Positions 48,846-61,900 of a stretch of DNA of 64,000 bases are shown one piece after another (within the stretch, counting starts at the first letter, position 1; every line of letters begins with the position of its first letter). The DNA lies in NCBI RefSeq assembly GCF_027244095.1, contig NC_069662.1, positions 15,278,501 through 15,342,500 of the forward strand. The letters are read 5' to 3'. This stretch comes from Hemicordylus capensis. Lineage: Eukaryota; Chordata; Lepidosauria; Squamata; Cordylidae. Both the position numbers and the translations under genes were made by a program. A model generated the notes under the pieces. That model was given only the letters and a program-made list of their open reading frames with translations. It did no database searches and was not told the DNA's origin.

Positions 48846-51800
48846 TGACATGCTTTCTAAGAACTGTGATGGAGACTGAGGAGAGAATACCCACCGGGAG
48901 AGCATTCCAGCATCTGGGGGCAACAACAAAGAAGGCCCTGTCCTGAGTGCACGACAACCTAGCCGCCCTCATTGTCGGCACCTGGAGCAGAGCCCTCTCA
49001 GATGACCTCGTCAAACAGGCAGCAACCCTTGGGAGCAGGCGGTCCCTCAGGTATTCTGGGCCCAAACCGTTAAGGGCTTTAAAGGTCAAAAACAGCACCT
49101 TGAATTGGACCCAGAAACAGACTGACAGCCAGTGCAACTCTTTCAGAATGGGTGTGATGTGTTCCCACCATGCAGCTCCAGATAAAACCCTAACTGCCGT
49201 GTTTTGCACTAGCTGCAGTTTCCGGATATTCTTCAAGGGCAGCCCCACGTAGAGCACATTACAGTAATCCAGCCATGACGTGACTAAGGCATGGGTAACT
49301 GTGGCCAGATCTGCCTTCTCAAGAAAGGGATGCAGCTGGCGCACTAGCCAAAGCCGTGCAAAGGTACCCCTGGCCACCGCCTCCACCTGAGCTACCAAAA
49401 GCAGAGCTGGGTCCAGTAATACTCCCAAGCTGCATACTTGCTCCTTCAAGGGGAGTGCAACCCCATCCAGAACCGGTAAAATCTCCTCATCCTACTGACC
49501 AACATTACCTCCGTCTTGTCTGGATTCAATTTCAGTGTATTAGCCCACATCCAACCCATCACGGCCTCCAGGCCACGATTCAGGACATCCACCGCCTCCC
49601 TAGGATCAGGTGATAAGGAGAGATAGAGCTGTGTGTCATCTGCATATTGCTGACAACTCAGTCCAAGTCCCCAAATGACCTCTCCCAGCGGTTTCATGTA
49701 GATGTTAAACAGCATGGGGGAAAAGACCGAACCCTGCGGGACCTCACAGGCCAATGGCCACAGAGCCAATCAGTAGTCCGTCAGCGCCACTTTCTGGACC
49801 CTCCCCCAAGAAAGGACCGGAAACACTGCAACACAGTACCTCTGATTCCCAGACTCGAGAGGCGGCCCAGAAGGATACCATGGTCGATGGTTTTGAAAGC
49901 TGCCGAGAGGTCCAGCAGAACCAACAGGGAAGCACTCCCCCTGTCTAGTTCCCGGCGTAGGTCATCCACTAGAGCGACCAAGGCAGTCTCAGTCCCATAT
50001 CCAGGGCGGAAGTCAGATTGAAAAGGGTCCAGATAATCCATATCATCCAAGACCCTCTGCAGCTGAGACACCACTGCACGCTCTATCACCTTGCCCCAAA
50101 AGGGCAGGTTAGACACCGGACTATAGCTGTCAAGGTTGGAGGGATCAAGGGAGGGCTTTTTAAATAATGGTCTTGCCATCGCCTCCTTGAGGCTTGATGG
50201 CATCCTGCCCTCCCTTAATGAGACATTAATAATCACCTCTAACCATCTACCTGTACCCTCCCTGGCAGCTTTTATTAGCCATGAAGGGCGAGGGTCAAGA
50301 GCACATGATGTCGCCCGCACACTGCCCAGGATCTTGTCCACATCCTCAGGCCGCACCAACTGAAAAGAATCCAACACAATAGGACCAGATGGTACCAGAG
50401 GCACGTCTGCCAGAACTGCCAAAACTCTGGAGTTCAAATCGGCACGGATGCGAACAAATTTATCCGCAAAGTGACACACAAACTGATCACAGCAGGCTCT
50501 TGATGATTCCTCCCCCATTACCTGGGGGGATGTGTGCAGCAATGTCTTTGCTACATGAAACAGCCCCGCTGGTCTGCACTAAGCAGATGCAATGGAGGCG
50601 AATAAAAAACATTTCTTTGCCGCCCCCACCACCATAGAGTAGTCTCTAAAATGGGCTCTAGCCCATGTTCGGTTGGATTCATCACAACTCTTCCTCCAGC
50701 GTCGTTCCAGCCATCGCCTGAGTTGTTTCATCGCCCTAAGCTCTGATTAAAACGAAGGAGCAGATCGGGCTCCACCAAGCTGGAGAGGACGTTTAGGAGC
50801 AACCGTGTCAACAGCCTGGGCTGTCTCTCCATTCCAGAGATCAACCACGGCCTCAACAGGGTCACTAGCCCTGGACACTGGAATCTCCCCGATGGCTGTC
50901 TGGAATCCAAGTGGATCCATAAGCCTCTGGGGGCGGACCATCCTAATCGGTCCACCACCCCTGCAGAGGGCAGACGGAGCAGTCAAACTAAACCCCACCA
51001 GATGATGATCTGTCCATGACAAGGGAGTTGTCTCAAATTCCCCCATCTCCAGATTATTTATTCCCTGGTCGGCAAAAACCAGATACAGAGTATGTCCTGG
51101 TTGCCATGGAGCCCATGAAATCCTGAGCCACACCCACTAGGGGGGCCTCAGCGTGGACACCGAAATCACCCAAAACAATAAGCTTGGGGGAACCCAAGGC
51201 CACCTCCGAGACCACCTCCGCCAGCTCAGGTAGGGAGACTGAAGTGCAGCGGGGTAGTTGGTATACCAGCAGAATCCCCAGCCTATCTCGGAGGCCCACC
51301 CTTGAGGACAAACACTCGAAATTCTGAGATTGCCTGACGGGACACCTGGAAAGGGGGAGGATCTCTTGATAGATGACTGCAACACCCCCTCCCTGACCCT
51401 CCAGGCGGGGCTGCTGTACACTCAGGAAACCTGGAGGACAGAGCTGAGAGAGACCAACCCTGCCCAGCTCATCCAACCTGGTCTCCGTCACACATACCAG
51501 GTCAGCACGCTCATCCACAATCAAATCGTGGATGAGAGGTGTCTTTGCGTTAACTGACCTGGCATTCAGCAGCAGCACCCTAATCCTCGAGGGAGTGTTC
51601 TCAGAGCTCCCTGGGGTCAGAGGGTTGGGAGAAGAGCTGTAAAAAGGAAAAGGCCTCAATTGCCTGGACCGTTTCCCCCTGCAACGGCCTGCCCAACTCC
51701 CACCACCATGCCTCCCTCTGCCCACTACCTGTGATATTGCTGGCCCCACTCCATCCCCGCTTTTCTGCTCTCCCAGACACATCCCCTCAGCCTAACCAAA

Positions 51801-52000
51801 CACAGCTCCTCCGTTTAGTAAAACGAGGCCCAGGACTCGTGCTTTCTTCAAGCTCTCATGCTGGCTTCTTGATGGCAGAGTCAGTGCCCCACCCAAGCTG
51901 GTCTCTCCTTTCTTCCCCCAAGCCCCTGGCTTAGCCTGCTCTATATAGTAGCAGCAGCAGCACAGCCCCAGAGATGATGTCACACGGCTGGGGAAAGGTG
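48846..52000 (-). mobile_element. L2-like LINE, nearly full length, frameshifted
   Basis: On the minus strand, from 51700 downwards: an APE-type endonuclease ('RIRVLLLNARSVNAKTPLIH', 'DLVCVTETRL', 'GGGVAVIYQEILPLSR') and reverse transcriptase ('YSPVSNLPFWGKVIERAVV', 'FQSDFRPGYGTETAL'). Then come the catalytic 'SCQQYADDTQLYLSLS' near 49600-49650 and the C-terminal 'LVTSWLDYCNVLYVGLP'. The coding region is split into five frame blocks by frameshifts and stops, so it is inactive. The 3' UTR is not attached; the CR1 end abuts it at 48845. Confidence 0.85.
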
Positions 52001-53175
<1,175 letters not shown>

Positions 53176-53430
53176 CGCACGTAGCTGTACCAATGAATGT
53201 TTTGGGTTGGATTTTTTTTTAAAGTTTAAATATATTTGCTCTGAGGCTGTCAACAGGAGCTCTGTTCTTCGAAAGTGAAAGAGGGCTCATCCAGTGTTTC
53301 TGGCCAAGTTTTAAAGTTTCTGCCTCCCCTTATTATGGGTGACTTGCTGCTGCAGGAGGCTTCAGCCTTTATTTATTATATCTTATCCAAATTATGCAAC
53401 TTTGGATAAGACGCTGCCAGTCTGTGAAGA
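53176..53430. other. Unassigned sequence
   Basis: Nothing recognised. Confidence 0.3.
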
Positions 53431-53431
53431 C

Positions 53432-53492
53432 AATACTGAGCTAGATTGACCACTGGTCTGACTCAGTATATGGCAGCTTCCTAGGTTCCTAA
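53432..53492 (+). repeat. SINE 3' end
   Basis: 'gaagacaatactgagctaga' and 'gactcagtatatggcagctt' are the end of the SINE seen whole at 55110-55560. Confidence 0.7.
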
Positions 53493-53800
53493 TTCTAATT
53501 AAAAGCCTGAGAGAACAGGAGATTCTTGAGGTTCTTCCTGAAAACAAACAAAGAAGGCGATGCTCTTATTTCAGCAGGAAGTATATTCCAAAGCCCTGCA
53601 GCAGCCACAGAGAAAGCCCGGTCCTGGGTCGCCACCAAATGAGCCGGTGGCAACCGTAACCGGACCTCTCCAGAAGATCGTAACAGGTGGCAGGGTTCAT
53701 GACAAAGGAGGTGCTCTCTCAAATAACCTGGACCCAAGCTGTTAAGGGCTTTATAGGCAATAACCAGCACTTTGTATTTCACCCGGAAACATAGCCTCCT
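53493..53800 (-). mobile_element. L2-like LINE C-terminal fragment
   Basis: Minus strand: 'YKVLVIAYKALNSLGPGYLR' and 'TQDRAFSVAAAGLWNILPAE', the L2-like ORF2 end. Confidence 0.75.
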
Positions 53801-54480
53801 GCTCCCCTCCCTCCTCCATGATCTGGCCGCAACTGCAGTTTCTGCTCAGCCTTCTCAGGCAGCAGGAACATGAGGCTTCACCACTGCCTCCAGACTGGTC
53901 ATGGCACACACAATCCCTTCATGTTCCTCTCACATTTGTGGGTGTCTGTGAATTAGCCCTTGGGGATATTCAGCGAGGACTAGAAGAAGGTTAGAAGAAC
54001 TTTTACAAGAGGAGGAGAGCCCAAGGGACTGTGTGGCTATGAAACCAATAGGCAAGGGCAAAAGGGGCATGATCTTGTGTGTGTACTCATATGCACCTGC
54101 TTCAGCTATTATTTATATATTTTGGAGGAAAGATGGATGGAGCAACTGTTTATTGGAAATCCTATCTGCATCCAGCACATTTGCCAAGGAGTCTCCAAAC
54201 ATGCTTTCGTTTTCGCTATACTGTCCTCTGGTTCCTCTCCCCCACCCACACACACACTTATGGGAAAGCCACATAAGTTTTGTTAAGTGGGGGTTGTAGG
54301 AGCTGACCAGGGTTTCCGAAATAGGACTTTGACAGCACAGCCTGGGTGTCTAAATTCCTGCATTATCCATCAGAGCTCCCTTGGCTGCATTTCAGTGCCC
54401 CAGCAAAATTCCCCCCAGGAATCAGGTGTTTTAAGGAGTCAATCTCTTTTGACCTTTTAAAGCTGCTGATTCTTGTTTGA
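53801..54480. other. Unassigned, upstream of gene copy 2
   Basis: No repeat recognised; possible distal promoter of the second CARD-VLIG gene. No clear interferon-response element (GAAANNGAAA pair) was found by eye. Confidence 0.3.
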
Positions 54481-54508
54481 CTCTTCATTCTAAGCAGCTT
54501 GTTACTCA

Positions 54509-54516
54509 TATAAATA
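54509..54516 (+). promoter_or_regulatory. Candidate TATA box, gene copy 2
   Basis: TATAAATA lies about 30 bp before a likely start site near 54540 and about 90 bp before a good splice donor at 54603. It sits 1.1 kb upstream of the second CARD exon on the same strand. Confidence 0.45.
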
Positions 54517-54539
54517 GGAGCAGTAGGAGTGATAGTCGC

Positions 54540-54602
54540 AGAAGTCTAGTCCAAGCTGAGGTGTTCGTAGACTGCCTCTCTCAGTACTGAAAGAGCCAGC
54601 AG
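54540..54602 (+). other. Candidate non-coding first exon, gene copy 2
   Basis: It starts about 25-30 bp after the TATA box (start position estimated) and ends at 'ccagcag|gtaggt'. No ATG-led long frame. It would splice to the acceptor at 55629-55630. Confidence 0.4.
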
Positions 54603-54744
54603 GTAGGTCCTATTCCTTAATCCCTGATACGCATATTGGATTATGTTTTATTTTAACATAATATAATACAAGGCTTGACAAATCCCAGGCCTCAGGTTCA
54701 GGGAGCCATGGAGCCTGGAATTTAACAGTGGCACTAGGTCACCT

Positions 54745-54995
54745 TAAGTGGTGCAGTGGGGAAATGCCTGACTAACAAGCAGAAGGTTGCTGGTTCTAGT
54801 CCCCACTGGTACCTATATTGGGCAGCAGCGATATAGGATCAAGCTGAAAGACATCAGCTCATACTGCATGGGAGGAGGCAATGGTAAACCCCTCCTGTAT
54901 TCTACCAAAGAAAACCACAGGGCTCTCTGTGGGCACCAGGAGTCGAAATGAACTTAACAGCACACTTTACCTTTTACTTAGATTAGGCTATTCAG
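54745..54995 (+). repeat. Squamate SINE, tRNA head and BovB-like tail
   Basis: Same order as 15180-15447: 'ggtgcagtggggaaatgcct', 'aatggtaaacccctcctgta', 'caccaggagtcgaaatgaac', and a 'cacactttacctttt' end. Confidence 0.8.
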
Positions 54996-55109
54996 TTAAA
55001 AAGATCTTGGGTAGCAACAATGTGAATGAATTCTGCCTGAAATCCTTGACAGCCAAAGTAGACCGTACTGAGACAGAAAGACTAACAATACACTTCTTAA
55101 CAAGGACGT

Positions 55110-55560
55110 CTTGTAGTAGCAAGCATGAATTGTCCCCTTTGCTAAGCAGGGTCTACCCTGGTTTGCATTTGAATGGGAGATTACATGTGAGCACTGTCAG
55201 ATATTCCCCTTAGGGGATGGGGTTGCTCTGGGAAGAGCACCTGCATGTTTGCATGCAGAAGGCTCCAAGTTCTCTCCCTGGTATCTCCAGATAGGGCTGA
55301 GAGAGACTCTTGTGTGAAACCTAGGAGAAGCCAGCCACTGCCAGTCTGTGTAGACCAGGGATTCTCAACATTGGGTCCCCAGATGTTTTTGGACTTCAAC
55401 TCCCATAATCCCCAACCAAAGGCCACTGGGGCTAGGGATTATGGGAGTTGAAGTCCAATAACATCTGGGGACCCAACGTTGAGAATCTCTGGTGTAGACC
55501 GTGTTGAGTTTGATGGACCAAGGGTCTGATTCAGTATGAGGCAGCTTCCTATGTAGATCC
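55110..55560 (+). repeat. SINE with 5S-like head, split by a MITE
   Basis: The head 'ttgctaagcagggtctaccc' and 'tttgaatgggagattacatg' follows 5S rRNA. The middle holds tRNA-SINE words ('gcatgcagaaggctccaag', 'gtatctccagatagggctga'). After the MITE at 55356-55491 it resumes with 'tgagtttgatggaccaaggg' and ends 'gaggcagcttcctatgtag'. Confidence 0.75.
55356..55491. mobile_element. Palindromic hAT-type MITE, copy 4
   Basis: The ends 'cagggattctcaacattggg' and 'cccaacgttgagaatctctg' lie between perfect 8-bp repeats, gtgtagac, at 55348-55355 and 55492-55499. Confidence 0.88.
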
Positions 55561-55630
55561 AAAGAGCCCAAACAATTTTGAATTTCTCCTTTTTCTGATT
55601 CCTTAAATAAAATGTTTTGCCCATACACAG

Positions 55631-55926
55631 GTTCTTGGATTAATCAATTATGTCTTGCAATGAGATTATACGGCAAAGGAGAAAACAATTAACTGAAATC
55701 ATTCAGAAGGACCTGGAATGGGTTTTAGATGACTTACTCTCCCAGTCTGCCATCACAGAGGAAGAATATGAGGACTTGGACAAAATGGAGGAAGATGCCA
55801 TGAAGAAAAGTCGAAAACTGCTGCTTCTGATACAGAAAAAAGGGGAAAGCGCCTGCTGCCATTTCCTGGAATGTGCAGAAATTGCATGTCCAGGTTTAAA
55901 GCAGGGTTTGCAGTGTTCAGGCCATG
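55631..55926 (+). CDS. CARD exon, gene copy 2
   Basis: Acceptor 'ccatacacag' ends at 55630 and the ATG is at 55650. It encodes 92 residues that are about 80% identical by eye to the copy-1 CARD ('EIIRQRRKQLTEIIQKDLEW', 'ITEEEYEDLDKMEEDA', 'KKGESACCHFLE'). Relative to copy 1 it loses two codons in the middle and gains two at the end, where the donor 'catg|gtgagt' is shifted by 6 bp. The phase stays 1. Confidence 0.85.
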
Positions 55927-58900
55927 GTGAGTGTTACTTGGTATTCTTCCTAAGCCTCAAAGAAAGCTTGCATGGCTTCCTGTTGTGAGAACAGCAGAGT
56001 GGGATGAGAAACTAACATTCTCATGTTACAGGTCAGGATCAAAAACCAGTCCAAGGTTTTGGCCAATCAGAGCTGCTGTCAGATTCCAGTGCAAGTGATC
56101 TTGGGATTTGGCACCATGGGACGGAGTGCTTGCAAGAAAACCAATCAATTAAAATAACTTGATTGTATCTCATTGCTGGATACCACATCCATACTGGAAA
56201 ATTTACTGTTATATGAACAGCTGTTTCCACCTCGGTCAAAGGGTGTTTCTGCAGTAGTACTCTGTAGTGGTACTGAGGTATCACTTCTCCACTTTCAGCT
56301 GTGGGCAGAATTAAGAGTGCTTCCATACAGCACCTAAGTATAGGGTCTCAGTAAAAATATACTGGTGAACAAAAGGTGCCTCCCCCACAAAAAAACAAAA
56401 CAAACAACAAACCAAATATATATTCCATACCTTTATATTAGTTTAAATGAGAGTATAAATAACAATCAGGATCCACAATCTGTATTCTCACTTTGTAAAA
56501 GATAGGTCATAAAAGTAACCTGAATAGAACCAATATCAATCTAAACAGAATATATATATTAAAAAGATAGCTAACAAAATAAACTCTCCATGGTAAAGAT
56601 ACAAGCCTCACAAGTATATGTAGAAAGATCTGTAAAATATATATGTAGAAAAGTCCCAAAGGGAATGCTTCAATGGGAGTCTTAAGTTTCAAGGGAATTA
56701 AACTTCTGTATCTGAAGTATGGAATAAACGGTTCTGCAAGTAGGCACTCCTGTGGTGCTGTGCAGTGCAAGGAGGCACTTTTGCAGTCTAATGTCCTGAG
56801 CCAGATGTGTTTTGACCGATGTATGGTGACCCACTTAATGGTGCAGCGGGGATATGATTAGACTACCAAGCCAGAGGTTGCTGGTTCCATGGGTATAGAC
56901 TCTACTGGTCATATACCTCATGATTGGGGTACTGCAATTGTTGTACCCATTTTCAAGAAGGGGGAGAAGAATGTTCCATCTAATTATCGCCCCATATCCT
57001 CATTACATGTTGTGAGCAAGCTCTATGCCGCCAATCACCTTTTTTGGAAACTGAATGACCGGATGGAAGAGCATGGCATACTGGGTGATGAACAGGCCAG
57101 TTTCAGATCAGGGCACTCAATTACAGACCATGTATTAACCCTTTATTTAGTTGATAAATATGGCAGCAAACCCAGGTCTTCCTTGTATGTCGTGTTTATT
57201 GATTTTAAATCAGCTTTTGGTTCTATTTCAAGGTCCACCTTATGGGAAAAGCTTGCTCAAACTAACATTGACAGCTGGCTTCTCTTTTTAATGTGTCACC
57301 TACATGAAATTTCCAACATAAGGGTAAGATATAACCCTAAAGGATACCTATCTCAATCAATCTCTACCAACAAAGGAGTTAGGCAGGGGTGCATTTTAGC
57401 ATCCTCACTGTTTAATCTTTATCTTAACGATTTAGGAGCCAACTTAACAGACCCAGGGTTTCATGATCCAACCATTGCAGGAGTTGGAATTTCACTTCTT
57501 TATGTGGTTGATGCAGCAATTATGGCTAGATCCCCTGTTGGGTTTAGGAGAGCTCTTAGGCAGTTGGGTTGCTCTTGCAGAGATAATCATTTAATTATTA
57601 ACTATCAGAAGTCTAAGGTCTTGGCTTTTGCTAGAAGGCCTAGAGTGTTGCATTGGTCCATTGAGGGCCATCGACTCGGGCTGGTTAACATCTGTAAGTA
57701 TCTTGGTGTGATTCTTCATGCCAGAGGGTCTTGGAAGGCCCACATGGACCATGTAGTTCAATTGGCACAAAGGAGGTCTGCTACCATTTTGAGATTTTTT
57801 CATTCCAAGGGAGGTGAGGTTATACCAGCTGCCTTAAGGTTGCTTGTGGCCAAATCTAGGAATCAGCGTCTTTATGGTGCCCAACTTGGCCCCATAAAGG
57901 GGGACATCTTATAGGACGTTGGAAGTTGTGCAATCTAAATTCATCAGGGAAGTTCTTAGAGCCCCTAGATGCTCTTCTAACATGGCGCTGAGACTCGAAT
58001 TGGGGATTCAGGGAACTGAAGCCAGGGCATGGATCTTAGTTTATTGGCTTAAAATCAAGTTTTCCCCTCAAGTCTGGATCTCTCTGGTCCTGGCTGATGG
58101 GTTTCAGTCATCTTGGATGCAAGCTGTCCAGAATAAAATCTCAGCCTTTGGCCTTTCTCAAGATTACCTTTCTCTGTTAAGTTATAATCAGGCTGTACAG
58201 GTGTTGAAACAAATAATTCTGGACATAGAATATCAGAATGACCTTGTTCTTATTTCTGACTATATCAGGAAGAGACTTGATTTTCCTTTTGAAGGTATGT
58301 CTTCTTATTTACAAACTTTAATTTACCCCTGCCACCAAAGGGCTTTTTTCAGGGCAAGACACAATGTACTGCCTTCTGCAGTGCTTTCTGGGAGATTTTT
58401 GAAGGTCCCAAAGAGTGACAGACCTTGTCCTTGTGGTCTAGGGGATGTTGAAAATGTACATGTTCTGCTGCATTGCTTATTCTATAAGGACATATGACAG
58501 ACTTTATTAACTCCAGTTGTATTATCTTTACCTGGTCGTTCAGAAGACTTTTATGTTGATTTTTTGCTTGCAGATAAAATTCCCTCCATTACGTATAAGG
58601 TGGCTAAGTTCTGCTCTATTGCTGTTAGGACTCGACAGCAATTAATTTCCTGTCCTGTCCTGTCCTTTAGATTCTTGGTTCGGTTAGGATGTTGGATAAC
58701 AGCCATTTTAATATGCAAATGGGACTTGTTCGCCTTCTGATTATTACCATTGTTATTTTATGTATTTTTTTTATCTGTACTTTTCTGTAAAGTTTTAAAT
58801 TGCATTTGCTGATCTTTGATCGTTGATAGTAATAAACTAAACTAAACTGGTTTGAATCCCTGCTGGTATGTTTCCCAGTCTATGGGCATCAGCGATATAG

Positions 58901-61900
58901 GAAGATGCTGAAAGGCATCATCTCACACTGTGCCGGAGGAGGCAATGGTAAACCCCTCCTGTATTCTACCAAAGTCAACCACAGGGCTCTGTGCTTGCCA
59001 GGAGTCGGCACCGACTCGATGGCAGACTTTACCTTTACAGTCTTCATCAGTGGCATTGACTGTGGAAAATCACACTCCTTGTATTTTCATGTAGCTGCTT
59101 AAAAATTCAGCATGTAATCTACTTCAAAACAGCTCTGTATAAGAGAGGTACCACATGGTCATAAAAGTAATATGATCCATAAAATATATATTGAAAAGTC
59201 CCAAAGGGAATGCCACAAAGGGCAATTAACAAAATATGCTCTCCATGGTAAAGATAAGAGGACTCCCATTGGAGCATGTTGCCTGATATCAGCTGCAGGG
59301 GGTGTGCCTGGGGTGGTGGGGGCTGTTGGTGTCCTCCCTATGTCCCTGACTCCAGAGGAAGATAATACTGAGGCATTCCTCCTGCTTCCTGATTGAACAG
59401 AACATACCCTGCTTTTCAAGCTTGTGAAAAGGAGGAGGGGGAATAACTTTATTTCTGTTTAAAAAGAAAATGATAGATCTGTATCCACCCTGTTCTGAAT
59501 CTGTGCTTACCTTTCCTTCATCTGATTCTTATCAGGCCCCTTAAATCTCATGAATGAACCTCAGACTCAAAGCACTGCCATGTCCTTGGAGAAAAGGAGC
59601 AGAGCTGAGGGTTTGGATGCTGCCATGCCCTTGGAGAAAGAAAAGGAAGCAGAGAATCTGGATCCTCCTTTGTCCTCAGAGACAGGATGGGAAGATGATT
59701 GCTCTGGCACTGTTACGATGCCTCCAGAGAAAGAAAGCAGAGCTGGGGATCCAGATGGTGCCTCCAGAAAGAATAGTGAAGTTAAGGATCTGGATACATC
59801 TCATAATAGGAATGGAGCCAAGGAACTGGGAGCTACTGCCACATGCCTGGAGAAACCTGACAGAGCTGGATATCAGGAGAGTACTGTGCTCTCAGAGATG
59901 GGAAGCAAGGGGGAGAACACAGACACTGCTGTGATGCCTTCAGGGGCCACAAATTCCCTTCCGTCCAGTGGAAAAGGAGGTGCAACTGTTTGCTTGTCTT
60001 CTGTTGGATCCCGTGAAAAAGGAAATGCAGAGAATCTGGATCCTCCTTTGTCCTCAGAGACAGGATGGGAAGATGAGAACTCTGGCACTGTTACGATGCC
60101 TCCAGAGAAAGAAAGCAGAGCTGGGGATCCAGATGGTGCCTCCAGAAAGAATAGTGAAGTTAAGGATCTGGATACATCTCATAATAGGAATGGAGCCAAG
60201 GAACTGGGAGCTACTGCCACATGCCTGGAGAAACCTGACAGAGCTGGATATCAGGAGAGTACTGTGCTCTCAGAGATGGGAAGCAAGGGGGAGAACACAG
60301 ACACTGCTATGATGCCTTCAGGGGCCACAAATTCCCTTCCATCCTGTGGAAAAGGAAGTGCACCTGCTTGCTTGTCTTCTGTTGGATCCCCTGAAAAAGG
60401 AAATGCAGAGAATCTGGATCCTCCTTTGTCCAAAGAGAAAGAAAGTGGGGCCAATAACCTGGAGGCCAGAGAACAGAGCATGCATTCTGTCACATCCTTC
60501 ACATTACTGCAGGAAAAAAATGAAGCTGAGGATCTGTCTCTTTTTCTGTCCTCATTGGCAAGTGAGTTTGAAATCATAAGCACTACAGGGACAGGAAGCA
60601 GAGTTCAATATCTGCAGACCAGATCTCCGAATACAAATGCTGTCATGCCCCTAGAGAAAATAGATCTATCAGGTCGATGAATAAGATGGAAGAGTTGGAT
60701 GGATGAAGGGGAATACAATACAAGGCCAAGCCTTCCAAATGGCAACTCAGGATGACAGACAAGCTGAGAGACGAAGGCTTTTTTACTCTGAGGAAAACTG
60801 ACCTAAGTAGGGGAAGGGTGGGGGGGACCTTTTCTAGGTGTAATCAGTACATCATCAATCAAGGCATGGTAACAGATAGCAATGCTTAACCAGTTATTAA
60901 CAGATCCAAATAGGGAGGATTATAACAGTTATAAAACAGAAATTGGGATGCTGCTGTAACAAATAACAAAATGCCCATTTAGGGAAGAACAGTGTGAGGT
61001 CTTTCTGTTTTCCAAGACTTCCCAAGGCTCAGAAGAGGACGTTAACTGAGTTAACTTGAAAAGATTGCAATGATCATTTGTTATCAATCAAAGTAAAATA
61101 TCAGCCATTGCAAGCCCCCCACCTCCAAATTTAGGTGATAGAGCAAACATGTCAGAACTCCAGAAAGCAATTGTGCCTTAATTATAGAGGTGCTTCCATG
61201 GCTTTATACAAAACTCAGTTCCCCACATTTTTTCTTCTTCTGCCAACATTTCATCATACTATAGTGTGAGAAAAATACAGAACCCAGGATGGACTATGCC
61301 AGGGCCCAGGGGTTCCCAACCTTGGGTCCCTAGATCCTGTTGGACTACAACTGCTATCATCCCCAACTAGAAAGGCTTTTGGCCATTGTGGCTGGGGATG
61401 ATGGGAATTGTAGTTCAACAACATTTGGGAACCCCTCAGCTATGGAATAGAACCATGGAGAGGAGAGCTGGTCTTGTGGTAGCAAGCATGACTCGGCCCC
61501 TTAGCTAAGCAGGGTCTGCCCTGGTTGCATTGTCTTGCAGATCCAATCTTATTTTGGAAAAAGGAAAACGTGTATGCCCTTGTAAAAGGGATGGCAACCC
61601 TATACATCCCTTGGGCATATCACCTTTCCATTATTCATGCCATGATGTCACATTTACAGATGGCTTCTCTGATTTAGCTTTAATTGGGAAGATTTGAAAA
61701 AATGACATTTTCACCAGTAGTACAATCCTAACTTCTCCCTAGAATGGTCACCTCCAGAGGAGAAAACTCAAAGCCCAAAGGATTGGTGGAGGCAAAAAGC
61801 AAAGATGTCAAAGGTACTTACTGTTATAAAGTGACAGTCTACATTGATTAAATGCTAGAAGAAAAAGGAGTGCAGAATTCTGCTATTCTCTCTGAGCTGG

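Larger units (their letters stand above)
56500..59280. repeat. Older unclassified repeat, split by a nested SINE and LINE
   Basis: 'ggtcataaaagtaa', 'ctctccatggtaaagata' and 'gaaaagtcccaaagggaatg' occur at 56505-56685 and again, in different order, at 59158-59260. 'gttttgaccgatgtatgg' (about 56811) continues directly as 'tcttcatcagtggcattg' (about 59040) once the SINE is removed. Confidence 0.5.

Noticed and set aside
53801-54540. Interferon-response element upstream of gene copy 2
   Set aside because: No paired GAAANN motif was found by eye. A matrix scan would be needed.
59554-60583. Long alternative frames on both strands over the repeat exon
   Set aside because: They are repeated shadows caused by the 378-bp tandem duplication. 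Only the frame starting in phase 1 at 59536 fits the splice sites of the gene.
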